This document shows positions 1 through 7,336 of a stretch of DNA of 15,295 bases, piece after piece. The notes below the pieces were generated by a model. It was not told the DNA's origin. It searched no databases and worked only from the letters and a program-made list of their open reading frames with translations. Both the position numbers and the translations under genes were made by a program. The DNA is from an uncultured Ruminococcus sp. (GTDB taxonomy: Bacteria > Bacillota_A > Clostridia > Oscillospirales > Ruminococcaceae). Location: assembly GCA_946629405.1 (NCBI GenBank), contig CAMOXW010000132.1, forward strand, positions 1 through 15,295, in the 5' to 3' direction. Within the stretch, counting starts at the first letter, position 1. Every line of letters begins with the position of its first letter.

Positions 1-1
1 C

Positions 2-901
2 TATCTCAAGCTTTTCCCCGATATTTCGGTAATTCTCAACGTTGATGCCGATCACCTCGACTACTTCGGCACACTTGAAAACGTCATCGCCTCGTTCAGG
101 AAATTCGCCGGGAACACCTCAAAGCTCCTCGTCGTGAACGGCTCCGACGAGAACACCATGAAGGCTGTTGAGGGCATTGACAAGAAAATTATCACCTTCG
201 GCAGGGACGCTTCCTGTGACTTTTACCCCGAAAATATCACTCATGAGAACGGTCTGCTGACAACCTTCGACGCTATGAAAAACGGCCAAAAGCTGGGAAC
301 TGTGACACTCCATGTCGCAGGTATACACAACGTGCTCAACGCACTTGCTGCTATAGCCGTTTCAGACTGGCTCGGGATAGATTTCACCGCTGTGCAGAAG
401 GGTCTGGAGGAATTTCGCGGGGCAAAACGCCGCTTCGAGAAACTGGGCTATGAAAAGGGAGTTACGGTCGTTGACGACTATGCTCACCACCCGACAGAGC
501 TTGAAGCTACGCTGAAAGCTGCCATGGAGATGAATTTCCGCCATGTCTGGGCGATATTCCAGCCATTCACCTTCTCGCGCACGAAGATACTCCTCGACGA
601 CTTCGCAAGGGTATTGCAGATACCCGACAAGACCGTGCTCACTGACATCATGGGCAGCCGTGAGAAAAACACCTACGGCATCTTCACCCGCCACCTTGCA
701 GAAAAGATTCCAGGTTGCATCTGGTTCCCGCAGGACGAGGCCGCAGAGTGGACTGACGAGCGTAAATACAACAATTTCACACAGATATGCGACTATGTCT
801 GCGATAACGTGCAGGAGGGCGACCTCGTTATCACCCTCGGCTGCGGAGACGCCTACAAGATCGCAAAAATGATACTGAAGAAGCTTTCAGGGGAGGGATA
901 A
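2..901 (+). CDS. murC: UDP-N-acetylmuramate--L-alanine ligase (MurC), 5' end cut off by the window
   Basis: Cytoplasmic Mur ligase that adds L-alanine to UDP-MurNAc using ATP, the first amino-acid step of the peptidoglycan stem peptide. The reading frame is open from base 2, and 299 residues are visible. The first visible residues contain the end of the central ATPase domain, with the NVDADHLDYF motif typical of MurC. The C-terminal domain carries RRFEKLG followed by VVDDYAHHPTE and the FQPFTFSRT stretch, both diagnostic of MurC rather than MurD, MurE or MurF. Compared with the usual length of about 430-460 residues, roughly the first 150 (including the P-loop) lie outside the window. The stop at 899-901 is one base before the next start, and the ribosome binding site of lexA lies inside this gene, so the two are probably co-transcribed. 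Confidence 0.96.
   Translation, partial: YLKLFPDISVILNVDADHLDYFGTLENVIASFRKFAGNTSKLLVVNGSDENTMKAVEGIDKKIITFGRDASCDFYPENITHENGLLTTFDAMKNGQKLGTVTLHVAGIHNVLNALAAIAVSDWLGIDFTAVQKGLEEFRGAKRRFEKLGYEKGVTVVDDYAHHPTELEATLKAAMEMNFRHVWAIFQPFTFSRTKILLDDFARVLQIPDKTVLTDIMGSREKNTYGIFTRHLAEKIPGCIWFPQDEAAEWTDERKYNNFTQICDYVCDNVQEGDLVITLGCGDAYKIAKMILKKLSGEG
890..897 (+). promoter_or_regulatory. Ribosome binding site of lexA inside murC
   Basis: GGGGAGGG lies 5 bases before the ATG at 903 and within the last codons of murC. It fixes the lexA start and supports translation of the two genes from one message. Confidence 0.75.
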
Positions 902-902
902 T

Positions 903-1487
903 ATGAGTGTTAATGAAAAAAAGATCGAGGTATTCAACTACATCAAGCGCCGCCTCAACGAGGGGACTTCTCCATCGGTTCGCGAAATAATGGAAGCAAT
1001 GGACTTCCGCTCGACCTCGACCGCGCACCGCTATATTGAAATGCTTGTCAACGAAGGACTGCTCGAAAAGACCGACAATCTCAACCGTACCCTCCGTCTG
1101 CCGAACAGTGCAACTGCCGCTGTTCCGGTGATCGGAACGGTAACGGCAGGTCAGCCGATCACCGCGATACAGGACATTACCGGATACATCGGCTTTGAGA
1201 CCGACGGCTATGACCCGAGCGAGCTCTTTGCCCTGAAAATACGCGGTGAAAGCATGATAAACGCTGGCATCCTTGACGGCGATATCGTCATCGTCCGGAG
1301 CACGGATTACGCGGAAAACGGCGATATAGTGGTAGCTCTGGTGGACGGCGAGGAGGCTACGGTCAAGACCTTCTACAAGGAAAAGGGGCACTATCGCCTC
1401 CAGCCTGAAAATGACACAATGGAGCCCCTGATCTTCGACGAAGTCGAGATACTCGGCAGGGTCATAGGGCTGAAAAGATATTATTAA
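903..1487 (+). CDS. lexA: LexA, SOS-response repressor with self-cleaving serine protease domain
   Basis: Repressor of the DNA-damage regulon that binds operators as a dimer and inactivates itself when stimulated by RecA filaments. The protein has 194 residues, slightly under the usual 200-210. Residues 1-66 form the winged-helix DNA-binding domain (SVREIMEAMDFRSTSTAHRYI region). The cleavage site is Ala82-Gly83 in the VTAGQPITA segment, as in Bacillus LexA. The peptidase S24 domain has nucleophile Ser117 in GESM and general base Lys155 in ATVK, so it should be active. The start is one base after the murC stop. No Firmicutes-type GAAC-N4-GTTC operator was found in the murC region upstream, so autoregulation, if present, must act at a promoter outside the window. 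After the stop the DNA becomes AT-rich without a clear hairpin terminator. Confidence 0.97.
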   Translation: MSVNEKKIEVFNYIKRRLNEGTSPSVREIMEAMDFRSTSTAHRYIEMLVNEGLLEKTDNLNRTLRLPNSATAAVPVIGTVTAGQPITAIQDITGYIGFETDGYDPSELFALKIRGESMINAGILDGDIVIVRSTDYAENGDIVVALVDGEEATVKTFYKEKGHYRLQPENDTMEPLIFDEVEILGRVIGLKRYY

Positions 1488-1542
1488 TTATTTTATCCTG
1501 AAAATATTTCAAAAACCCCTTCCATATTGCAAAAAAATGTAG

Positions 1543-1548
1543 TATAAT
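1543..1548 (+). promoter_or_regulatory. Probable -10 box of a promoter for zapA and the genes behind it
   Basis: The 110-bp AT-rich gap between lexA and zapA contains a perfect TATAAT. No good TTGACA-like box lies 16-18 bases upstream (the sequence there is TTCCAT or close), and the nearby TTGCAA at 1528-1533 is too close. This is therefore a -10 box by sequence and position only. The gap has no gene. Confidence 0.45.
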
Positions 1549-1597
1549 GTAAGGTGGTACTTTCATAAACAAATATACCTGAAAGGAAAGAAACAAA

Positions 1598-1963
1598 ATG
1601 CTCAACGAAGTTAAAGTTGTCATCTGCGGCAAGGAGTACAAGCTCAGGACCTCAGAATCGCCAAGTTATGTCTACGCCCTCGGCAGAGCCCTCGAAGCAA
1701 AGATCAACGAGATCATGAATTCCGGCAGCGGCTCATCGCCCTATGCCGCCTCGATGATGGTCGCTCTCAGCCTGCTCGATGACCTCAATAAGGCCAATCA
1801 GCGCCTCGACAGCATCCGCACACAGACAAAGGAGTATGTCGATGAGGCCGGCAGAACACGCATCGAACGCGATTCTGCACAGAAAGAGATCGAAGTGCTC
1901 AAGTCTAAAATAGTTCAGCTTGAAAATATGGTCAAGCTCCGTCAGCTCAAGGACAGCATCTGA
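1598..1963 (+). CDS. zapA: Cell division protein ZapA family
   Basis: Small cytoplasmic protein that binds FtsZ and bundles its filaments at the division site. The 121 residues fit the Clostridia form of the family: an N-terminal globular part with the VVICGKEYKLRTSES segment (the usual I-x-G-x-x-Y-x-I/L pattern) and the SYVYALGRALEAKINEI helix, then a long charged coiled coil from about residue 58 to 118 that would mediate dimer and tetramer formation. The ribosome binding site AAAGGAAAG ends 7 bases before the ATG. The stop overlaps the start of the next gene by one base (TGATG at 1961-1965), which suggests translational coupling. ZapA next to a U32 gene is a recurrent arrangement in Firmicutes. 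Confidence 0.9.
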   Translation: MLNEVKVVICGKEYKLRTSESPSYVYALGRALEAKINEIMNSGSGSSPYAASMMVALSLLDDLNKANQRLDSIRTQTKEYVDEAGRTRIERDSAQKEIEVLKSKIVQLENMVKLRQLKDSI

Positions 1964-3993
1964 TGAAACGCCCGGAGATACTCGCTCCGGCTGGAAGCAT
2001 GGAGACCCTCTGTGCCGCCATCCGTTCAGGCGCGGATGCTGTTTACGCCGGCGGAAAGCGCTTTTCCGCAAGAAGCAGCGCCTCCAACTTTACTGATGAG
2101 GAGCTCGCCGAGGCTGTACGGCTCTGCCATTTGTACGGCGCAAAGCTTGATCTTGCCGTGAATACGGTCATTTCTGACGATGAGACGAACGATTTCTGTA
2201 CATTCATAAAATATGCAGCTTCGATAGGCGTTGACGCATTTATAGTACAGGACTGGGGCTGTGCGGAGCTTATAAGAAAGTGCGTCCCGGACGCCGTTCT
2301 CCACGCCTCGACCCAGATGTCGGTACATACCGCTGCCGGCGCAAGACTGCTGAAAGCTCTCGGCTATGAGAGGGTCGTTCCCGCGCGCGAGCTTGACAAA
2401 GCTGTCATTGAAAAAATCTGCCGCGAGGATATCGAGGTGGAGGTATTCGTGCACGGCGCGCTTTGTATGTCAGTCTCGGGACAGTGCTATATGTCGGCGT
2501 TTATCGGCTCACGCTCTGCAAACCGCGGCTGCTGCGGACAAGCCTGCCGCCTGCCGTTTTCTGCTGTGAAAAAACGAGACCGCGCCTCGCTTTCGCTGAA
2601 GGACCTCTCGCTCATCCCGCGTGTACAGGAGCTTGCCTCCATCGGTGTCGATTCCCTGAAAATAGAGGGACGCATGAAGCGCCCTGAATACGCTGCATCT
2701 GCAGTTCATGAGCTCTCTGAAGCGCTTTCGGGCAATTCCCCGGATATGCAGCTCCTGAGAGGGATCTTCTCCCGCGGAGGCTTTACAGACGGCTATTTCA
2801 CGGGAAAAAGGCAGGATATGTTCGGCGTGCGTGAGAAGGACGATGTAACCGCAGCACGGACACTTATTCCTAAGATACATGAGCTCTACCGCTATGAACG
2901 TCATGTTCATCCGGTCGATATCCATGCAGAGATTCACTCCGGTGAACCGGTCAGGATAACTGCTTCATGCGGCGGTATCACTGCCGAAATTTCAGGCGAA
3001 GTCCCTGCTCAGGCACTCAACCGTCCGACCGATGTGGAAACAGCTGTAAAACAGCTCTCAAAGCTCGGAGACACAGTGTTCTTCCCCGGTAATATAACCG
3101 CGAATGTCGAACATGAACTGTTCGTACCCGCCGGTAAGCTCAACGAGCTTCGCCGCGAGCTCATGGACAAGCTTGCTCAGCTCGTTACGGAACAGAACAC
3201 TCATAAATTCACGATAACAGATTATGTGCCGGAGCTCGCGGCGGCTTCCCGAAGGGAAGCACCGGCGGGACTGCCGGTCCGTACATACTGCCGGACACTT
3301 CATCAGGCAATAGCTGCCGCGCCGCTCTCAGAAGCGGTCGGAGTTCCGGTTGGACTTATAAGCGAAAAACTGACCGCTGAGATACCGGCAGAAAAGCTCA
3401 TAGCGCTCCCGCCGAGGTTTATTTCCGATGAGGAAAAGCTCCGTGCAGAGCTTGAAAGTGTCAAAGCTTTCGGAGTTAACAGGCTTAGCTGCGGGACTCC
3501 GGACTGCATAGCTCTCGGAAAGGAGCTCGAATTCACGCTCCACGGCTTCTTCACCCTGAATGTATATAACTCGTTCAGTGCGGAATATCTGCGGGATATC
3601 GGGCTCGCAGACTGTATGGTATCGGTCGGGGCAACGCTTCCGCAGATAGCCTCGATGCAAACGAAGCTCCCGCTCGGAGCGGTAGTCTACGGAAATATAC
3701 CGCTGATGCTCACGCGGAACTGCCCGATAAAAAACGAGGTCGGCTGCCAGAACTGCACCGGCAGCCTCACTGACCGCACCGGAAGAGAGCTTCCGGTCGC
3801 CTGCTCGGAGGGGTATACCGAGGTATTCAACGCGGATTGTCTCTGTATGACGGACAGGCTCAGTCACTTCAGCGGGATATCCTTCGCGGCATACCTCATG
3901 AGCAACGAGCAAGCTGCACAGACCTCCGCTGCAATAAGGGGCGAACGTCCCTCAGGCAGCCTTACCCGTGGACTTTACTACAGAGGCATCTGA
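1963..3993 (+). CDS. Long peptidase-U32-family protein (DUF3656 type), probable RNA hydroxylation factor
   Basis: 676 residues. The N-terminal TIM-barrel-like U32 domain starts with EILAPAG and carries the family signature E160-VFVHGALC168 ... C175, followed by RSANRGCCGQACR with C190, C191 and C195. The cysteine set agrees with the [4Fe-4S] cluster shown for the U32 proteins UbiU/UbiV. The long middle and C-terminal parts, with further cysteines in NCPIKNEVGCQNC, match the DUF3656-containing branch that includes E. coli RlhA (YdcP), needed for 5-hydroxylation of C2501 in 23S rRNA; the shorter TrhP branch acts on tRNA U34. Despite the old name, protease activity is doubtful for this branch. 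The assignment to rRNA rather than tRNA is inference from length. It overlaps zapA by one base and is followed by dut after one base. A weak AAGGA lies 9 bases before its ATG. Confidence 0.9.
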   Translation: MKRPEILAPAGSMETLCAAIRSGADAVYAGGKRFSARSSASNFTDEELAEAVRLCHLYGAKLDLAVNTVISDDETNDFCTFIKYAASIGVDAFIVQDWGCAELIRKCVPDAVLHASTQMSVHTAAGARLLKALGYERVVPARELDKAVIEKICREDIEVEVFVHGALCMSVSGQCYMSAFIGSRSANRGCCGQACRLPFSAVKKRDRASLSLKDLSLIPRVQELASIGVDSLKIEGRMKRPEYAASAVHELSEALSGNSPDMQLLRGIFSRGGFTDGYFTGKRQDMFGVREKDDVTAARTLIPKIHELYRYERHVHPVDIHAEIHSGEPVRITASCGGITAEISGEVPAQALNRPTDVETAVKQLSKLGDTVFFPGNITANVEHELFVPAGKLNELRRELMDKLAQLVTEQNTHKFTITDYVPELAAASRREAPAGLPVRTYCRTLHQAIAAAPLSEAVGVPVGLISEKLTAEIPAEKLIALPPRFISDEEKLRAELESVKAFGVNRLSCGTPDCIALGKELEFTLHGFFTLNVYNSFSAEYLRDIGLADCMVSVGATLPQIASMQTKLPLGAVVYGNIPLMLTRNCPIKNEVGCQNCTGSLTDRTGRELPVACSEGYTEVFNADCLCMTDRLSHFSGISFAAYLMSNEQAAQTSAAIRGERPSGSLTRGLYYRGI

Positions 3994-3994
3994 T

Positions 3995-4432
3995 ATGAAG
4001 ATAATTTTCAAGAAACTCGACCCCAAAGCTATTATCCCGTCGCGGGCAACTCCCGGGAGCGCCGGCATGGATATCTGTGCCTGCCTTGATAAACCTGTAA
4101 CGCTTGCGCCGGGCGAGATAAAAATGATACCAACAGGTCTGTCTGCCGAACCGGACAGCGCTGACATAGCCCTGCTGATCTACCCGCGCTCCGGGCTTTC
4201 AACAAAGTACGGAGTAAGTCTTGCCAACTGCGTGGGAGTTGTGGACAGTGACTACCGCGGTGCTTGGTTCGTACCGCTCATAAACCACGGAAGCACGGAC
4301 TTTACCGTCGAAAGCGGTATGCGTATCGCCCAGCTCGTACCCACAAGGGTGCTCTTTCCCGACATCGAAGTCAGTGACGAGCTCACAGAAACAGAAAGAG
4401 GCTCCGGAGGCTTCGGCTCATCCGGGATCTAA
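3995..4432 (+). CDS. dut: Deoxyuridine 5'-triphosphate nucleotidohydrolase (dUTPase)
   Basis: Trimeric enzyme hydrolysing dUTP to dUMP and pyrophosphate, which keeps uracil out of DNA and feeds dTMP synthesis. All five family motifs are visible in the 145-residue protein: motif 1 GSAGMDI (21-27) with the catalytic-water Asp region, motif 2 PRSGLSTKYG (64-73), motif 3 GVVDSDYRG (81-89), motif 4 RIAQLVP (110-116), and the glycine-rich motif 5 RGSGGFGSSG (135-144). The start is set at 3995, one base after the U32 stop and 10 codons inside the longest possible frame, because it has AGAGG about 8 bases upstream and gives the normal N-terminus. The standard length and intact motifs suggest a fully active enzyme. 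Confidence 0.96.
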   Translation: MKIIFKKLDPKAIIPSRATPGSAGMDICACLDKPVTLAPGEIKMIPTGLSAEPDSADIALLIYPRSGLSTKYGVSLANCVGVVDSDYRGAWFVPLINHGSTDFTVESGMRIAQLVPTRVLFPDIEVSDELTETERGSGGFGSSGI

Positions 4433-4468
4433 GAACAAAAACGCCTTTAAGGCAGAAGGAGAACAAAG

Positions 4469-4732
4469 ATGAAAAAGACACTTTACATGACGCTGCTTGT
4501 TATCGCGGCGTCCTTCCTCGGCGACCTTCTCGGCGGAGCTGCCTACGGCTCGCTGAAATGGCTCGGCTACTCACGGACACTGAAATTTGACCCCGGAACA
4601 TTCATTGATACCGATTCCTTCAAGCTTGCTTTCGGATTCTTCCTCAATTTCAACGTTTGTCAGGTGCTTCTTGTGCTTGTTTCGATCTATGTTTACTACA
4701 AGACAGCCCCGAAGCTCATAACCGGCAAATAA
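4469..4732 (+). CDS. Small two-helix membrane protein, DUF4321-like
   Basis: An 87-residue protein with two hydrophobic segments, about residues 5-27 (LYMTLLVIAASFLGDLLGG) and 54-77 (AFGFFLNFN ... LVLVSIYVYYK), joined by a short polar loop. The glycine-rich first helix ending in LGDLLGG, then a loop with FDPGTF, and a second helix with F-x-L-N-x-N resemble the DUF4321 family found near mreB in Clostridia. That is a recognition from memory. The molecular function of the family is unknown. The strong ribosome binding site GAAGGAGA is 6 bases before the ATG. The gene sits 28 bp upstream of mreB in the same direction, so a role in envelope or shape biology is plausible by position only. Confidence 0.8.
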   Translation: MKKTLYMTLLVIAASFLGDLLGGAAYGSLKWLGYSRTLKFDPGTFIDTDSFKLAFGFFLNFNVCQVLLVLVSIYVYYKTAPKLITGK

Positions 4733-4760
4733 TTGATACATAAACTACTAAGGAGCAAAT

Positions 4761-5777
4761 ATGTTTACAAAAGATATCGGTATTGATCTTGGTACCGCAA
4801 ATACCCTCGTATATATGAGAGGAAAAGGCATCATAATAAGAGAGCCCTCCGTCGTTGCAGTCAACACCCGCACCGACAAGTGCCGCTATGTCGGCAAGGA
4901 GGCAAAGGAGGTCATAGGACGTACTCCCGGCTCCATTGTTGCCGTTCGCCCGCTGAAGGACGGCGTTATCGCCGACTTCGACATCGCTACGACTATGCTT
5001 CAGGAGTTCATAAGAAAGGCTCTGAAGGGCACAATCTTCACTAAGGCTAACGTCATAATCTGCATCCCCTCGGGAGTTACTGCTGTTGAGAGGCGTGCTG
5101 TGCGTGAATCCTGCAAGAAGGCAGGTGCTAACAACGTCCTCATAGTCGAAGAGCCTATGGCAGCCGCTATCGGCGCAGGTCTCCCGACAAATTCACCCGC
5201 AGGAAGCATGATAGTCGATATCGGCGGAGGAACGAGCGAGGTCGCAGTTATCTCACTCGGAGGCATCGTCGCTGCCCGCTCTGTAAGATGTGCCGGCGAT
5301 GAATTCGACAATGCGATAATCAACTATATAAAGAAGAAGTACAACCTCCTCATCGGCGAGCGAACCGCCGAGAACGTCAAGCTTGAGATCGGAAACGCCT
5401 TCCCCAGCGAGAAGGAGGAAACTATGGAGATCAAGGGCAGGAACCTCCTCAACGGTCTCCCGGAAAATGTATCCGTAAATTCAGCCGAGATACGCGATGC
5501 TCTCGTTGAGCCGCTTTCAAGAGTCATCGACGCTATAAAGTCTACCCTCGAACAGACTCCTCCGGAGCTGTCCGCGGATATCATCGACCACGGCATCACA
5601 CTTGCCGGCGGCGGAGCTCTCCTGCGCGGCCTTGACAGGCTAATAAACCGCGAGACCGGTATGCCGGTGTATATAGCCGAATATCCCCTCGACTGCGTCG
5701 CGGAGGGAACCGGAAGGATAATCGAACACATAAGCGACTATGAAGACGCTCTTACCGAAAACATAAAGTATTATTAA
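4761..5777 (+). CDS. mreB: Rod-shape-determining protein MreB (actin-like)
   Basis: Actin-fold ATPase that forms membrane-associated filaments and directs the elongation machinery along the cell side wall. 338 residues, the usual length. Nucleotide-binding motifs are intact: phosphate 1 GIDLGTANTLVY (7-18), the EEP loop around 130-132, phosphate 2 DIGGGTSE (153-160), and the adenosine motif LAGGGALLRG (281-290). The ribosome binding site AAGGAG at 4750-4755 is 5 bases before the ATG. It is followed by mreC after 10 bp. MreB, Mbl and MreBH paralogues cannot be told apart from sequence alone, but the mreCD neighbourhood favours MreB. Confidence 0.97.
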   Translation: MFTKDIGIDLGTANTLVYMRGKGIIIREPSVVAVNTRTDKCRYVGKEAKEVIGRTPGSIVAVRPLKDGVIADFDIATTMLQEFIRKALKGTIFTKANVIICIPSGVTAVERRAVRESCKKAGANNVLIVEEPMAAAIGAGLPTNSPAGSMIVDIGGGTSEVAVISLGGIVAARSVRCAGDEFDNAIINYIKKKYNLLIGERTAENVKLEIGNAFPSEKEETMEIKGRNLLNGLPENVSVNSAEIRDALVEPLSRVIDAIKSTLEQTPPELSADIIDHGITLAGGGALLRGLDRLINRETGMPVYIAEYPLDCVAEGTGRIIEHISDYEDALTENIKYY

Positions 5778-5787
5778 GGAGAAGCAG

Positions 5788-6642
5788 ATGCGTGAATTCA
5801 TAAAAAGCACCAGATTCAAGGTACTGGCTGCTTTTCTCGCCTTTCTCGTAGGCATAATGATATATGCCGTGACAAAGGGCGGATATTCCGTTTCGGGCGT
5901 ATCCTTTATAAATACAATATCAAAGCCGTTCCGCAAGGCATCTAACAGCATAGGTATGCGCTTCGAGCGAAGGCTCGACAAGATGCGGAACGCCGATGAG
6001 TATTATGAGGAAAATGAGCGCCTGAAGGCTCAGATAGGTGAGCTCAACAAAAAGCTCACTGACTACGATTCCCTCAAAGCCGAGTGCGAGGAGCTCAGGA
6101 AATTCGTCAGCATCAAGGAGGAGCATGAGGACTATGTTCTCTCCGTTCCCTGCGATGTCATGGGATTTGTCACGAATGACCCGTTCCGCTCATTCACTAT
6201 CGACAAGGGCTCGGCTGACGGCATACTCCCGAACTGTCCCGTTGTGACAGCGGAGGGACTTGTCGGAATAACAATAGAGGTATCCGCACACGTTTCGACA
6301 GTGAGAACGATACTCTCCCCCGACCTCTCGATAGCGGCAGTATGTTCTTCATCCGGCGCAGATTCGGGAATTATCGAGGGCGGAGTGACCGCTGCCGAGA
6401 GCGGCAGAACAAGGCTCATCCATGTAAGCCCGAACCATAAGCTTAAAGAGGGCGACCTCATGGTAACTGCCGGTTCAAGCGGCGTGTTCCCGAAGGATTA
6501 CCCCATAGGCACTATAAAAAGCGTTGGCTACGACTCAAACGGCCTCTCCGTGACAGCCGTTATAGAACCGTGCAGCGATATGACCCGCCTCACCTCCGTG
6601 ATAGTCATTACCGATTTCAGCGGAAAAAGGGAGGACGACTGA
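5788..6642 (+). CDS. mreC: Rod-shape-determining protein MreC
   Basis: Membrane-anchored extracytoplasmic scaffold linking MreB, MreD and the PBP2/RodA synthase. 284 residues: a short cytoplasmic N-terminus, one membrane helix at about residues 12-29 (VLAAFLAFLVGIMIYAV), a coiled coil at about 70-108 rich in Glu, Lys and Leu (ENERLKAQIGELNKKL), then the two beta-barrel subdomains with the typical FTIDKGSADGI and GLVGI segments. The start has AAGGAGA 5 bases upstream. The stop overlaps the ATG of mreD by one base (TGATG), which implies coupled translation. Nothing unusual in length or domains. Confidence 0.95.
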   Translation: MREFIKSTRFKVLAAFLAFLVGIMIYAVTKGGYSVSGVSFINTISKPFRKASNSIGMRFERRLDKMRNADEYYEENERLKAQIGELNKKLTDYDSLKAECEELRKFVSIKEEHEDYVLSVPCDVMGFVTNDPFRSFTIDKGSADGILPNCPVVTAEGLVGITIEVSAHVSTVRTILSPDLSIAAVCSSSGADSGIIEGGVTAAESGRTRLIHVSPNHKLKEGDLMVTAGSSGVFPKDYPIGTIKSVGYDSNGLSVTAVIEPCSDMTRLTSVIVITDFSGKREDD

Positions 6643-7208
6643 TGAGATTACGCACTCCGCGCGAGAAACGCATACTCTACATCAAAACAGCAGTCCGCTG
6701 GACACTGTACTATATACTCATATTTTTCAGCTTCATCATAATGACCTCAGGCACATGGATGAAGCCTGTCTTTCTGATACCGATACCGCTGTTCATCGCG
6801 GTGAACAACAATCAGTACGCCTCTGTCCTGACGGGAGCGATATGCGGTTTCCTGATAGATATAAGCTGCGGAAAGCTGTTCGGGTATAACGCAGTGCTGC
6901 TGTCATTCTTCTGCATAGCAGCATCGCTTGCATTTGAGCTTTACCTGAAAGGGAAGTTCGTGAACTGCATGATAATGGCGGCGGCAGTATCGTTCATCCA
7001 ATGCTGGCTGGACTACAAATTCTACTATGAGATATGGGGCTATGAGGACGTCAGCCGGATATTCTGGAGGGTCTCGATGAAGGTGTGGCTCTACACAGTC
7101 ATCGCCTCAGTGTTCATATACCTCATCATAAGGCTGATAAACCGCTTCCTCATGCCGAGGAATCACCTTACCATCGAGGAAGCCATCGCAAGCAGCCAGC
7201 AGCGCTGA
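6642..7208 (+). CDS. mreD: Rod-shape-determining protein MreD
   Basis: Polytopic membrane partner of MreC in the elongasome. The 188-residue protein is almost entirely hydrophobic, with about five or six membrane segments (roughly residues 18-35, 42-54, 60-74, 81-98, 104-118 and 147-166). The MreD-like pattern GAICGFLIDISCGKLFGYNA lies in the middle. The start at 6642 overlaps the mreC stop by one base and has GGGAGG just upstream. A longer in-frame start at 6570 inside mreC is unlikely because it would add a polar extension with no ribosome binding site. The family is poorly conserved, so the call rests on topology, this motif and the position after mreC. Confidence 0.9.
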   Translation: MRLRTPREKRILYIKTAVRWTLYYILIFFSFIIMTSGTWMKPVFLIPIPLFIAVNNNQYASVLTGAICGFLIDISCGKLFGYNAVLLSFFCIAASLAFELYLKGKFVNCMIMAAAVSFIQCWLDYKFYYEIWGYEDVSRIFWRVSMKVWLYTVIASVFIYLIIRLINRFLMPRNHLTIEEAIASSQQR

Positions 7209-7269
7209 ACCGGTATAACGTCGGCGGGAACCTGCGGGCTGCAATCACATCACCAGGAACTATAAACGT

Positions 7270-7319
7270 AAGGCACCTCCGAAAGCCTCTTTGTTTAAAG
7301 AGATTTTCAGAGGTGCCTT
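7270..7319 (+). promoter_or_regulatory. 50-nt hairpin immediately upstream of the mrdA ribosome binding site
   Basis: Perfect 10-bp outer stem AAGGCACCTC (7270-7279) with GAGGTGCCTT (7310-7319), continued inward by GAAA/TTTC and a 6-bp CTCTTT/AAAGAG helix around a GTTT loop. That is about 20 pairs with two mismatches and one G.T pair. It begins 62 bases after the mreD stop and ends 4 bases before AAGGAGG. There is no following run of T, so it is not a normal intrinsic terminator. It could be an attenuator, an RNA-processing or stability element, or a small repeat. The rest of the 128-bp gap holds no gene. Confidence 0.7.
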
Positions 7320-7323
7320 GAAG

Positions 7324-7330
7324 AAGGAGG
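7324..7330 (+). promoter_or_regulatory. Ribosome binding site selecting the TTG start of mrdA
   Basis: A perfect AAGGAGG lies 6 bases before the TTG at 7337. No ATG or GTG sits at a suitable distance, so the TTG is taken as the start. Confidence 0.8.
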
Positions 7331-7336
7331 ATACCA

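Noticed and set aside
3108..3124. CGAAC...GTTCG palindrome resembling a LexA operator
   Set aside because: The spacing is 7 bases, not the 4 of the Firmicutes SOS box, and it lies inside the U32 coding sequence.
4443..4453. GCCTTTAAGGC palindrome between dut and the DUF4321-like gene
   Set aside because: The stem is only 5 bp, has no T tract and lies just before a ribosome binding site; too weak to call a terminator or operator.
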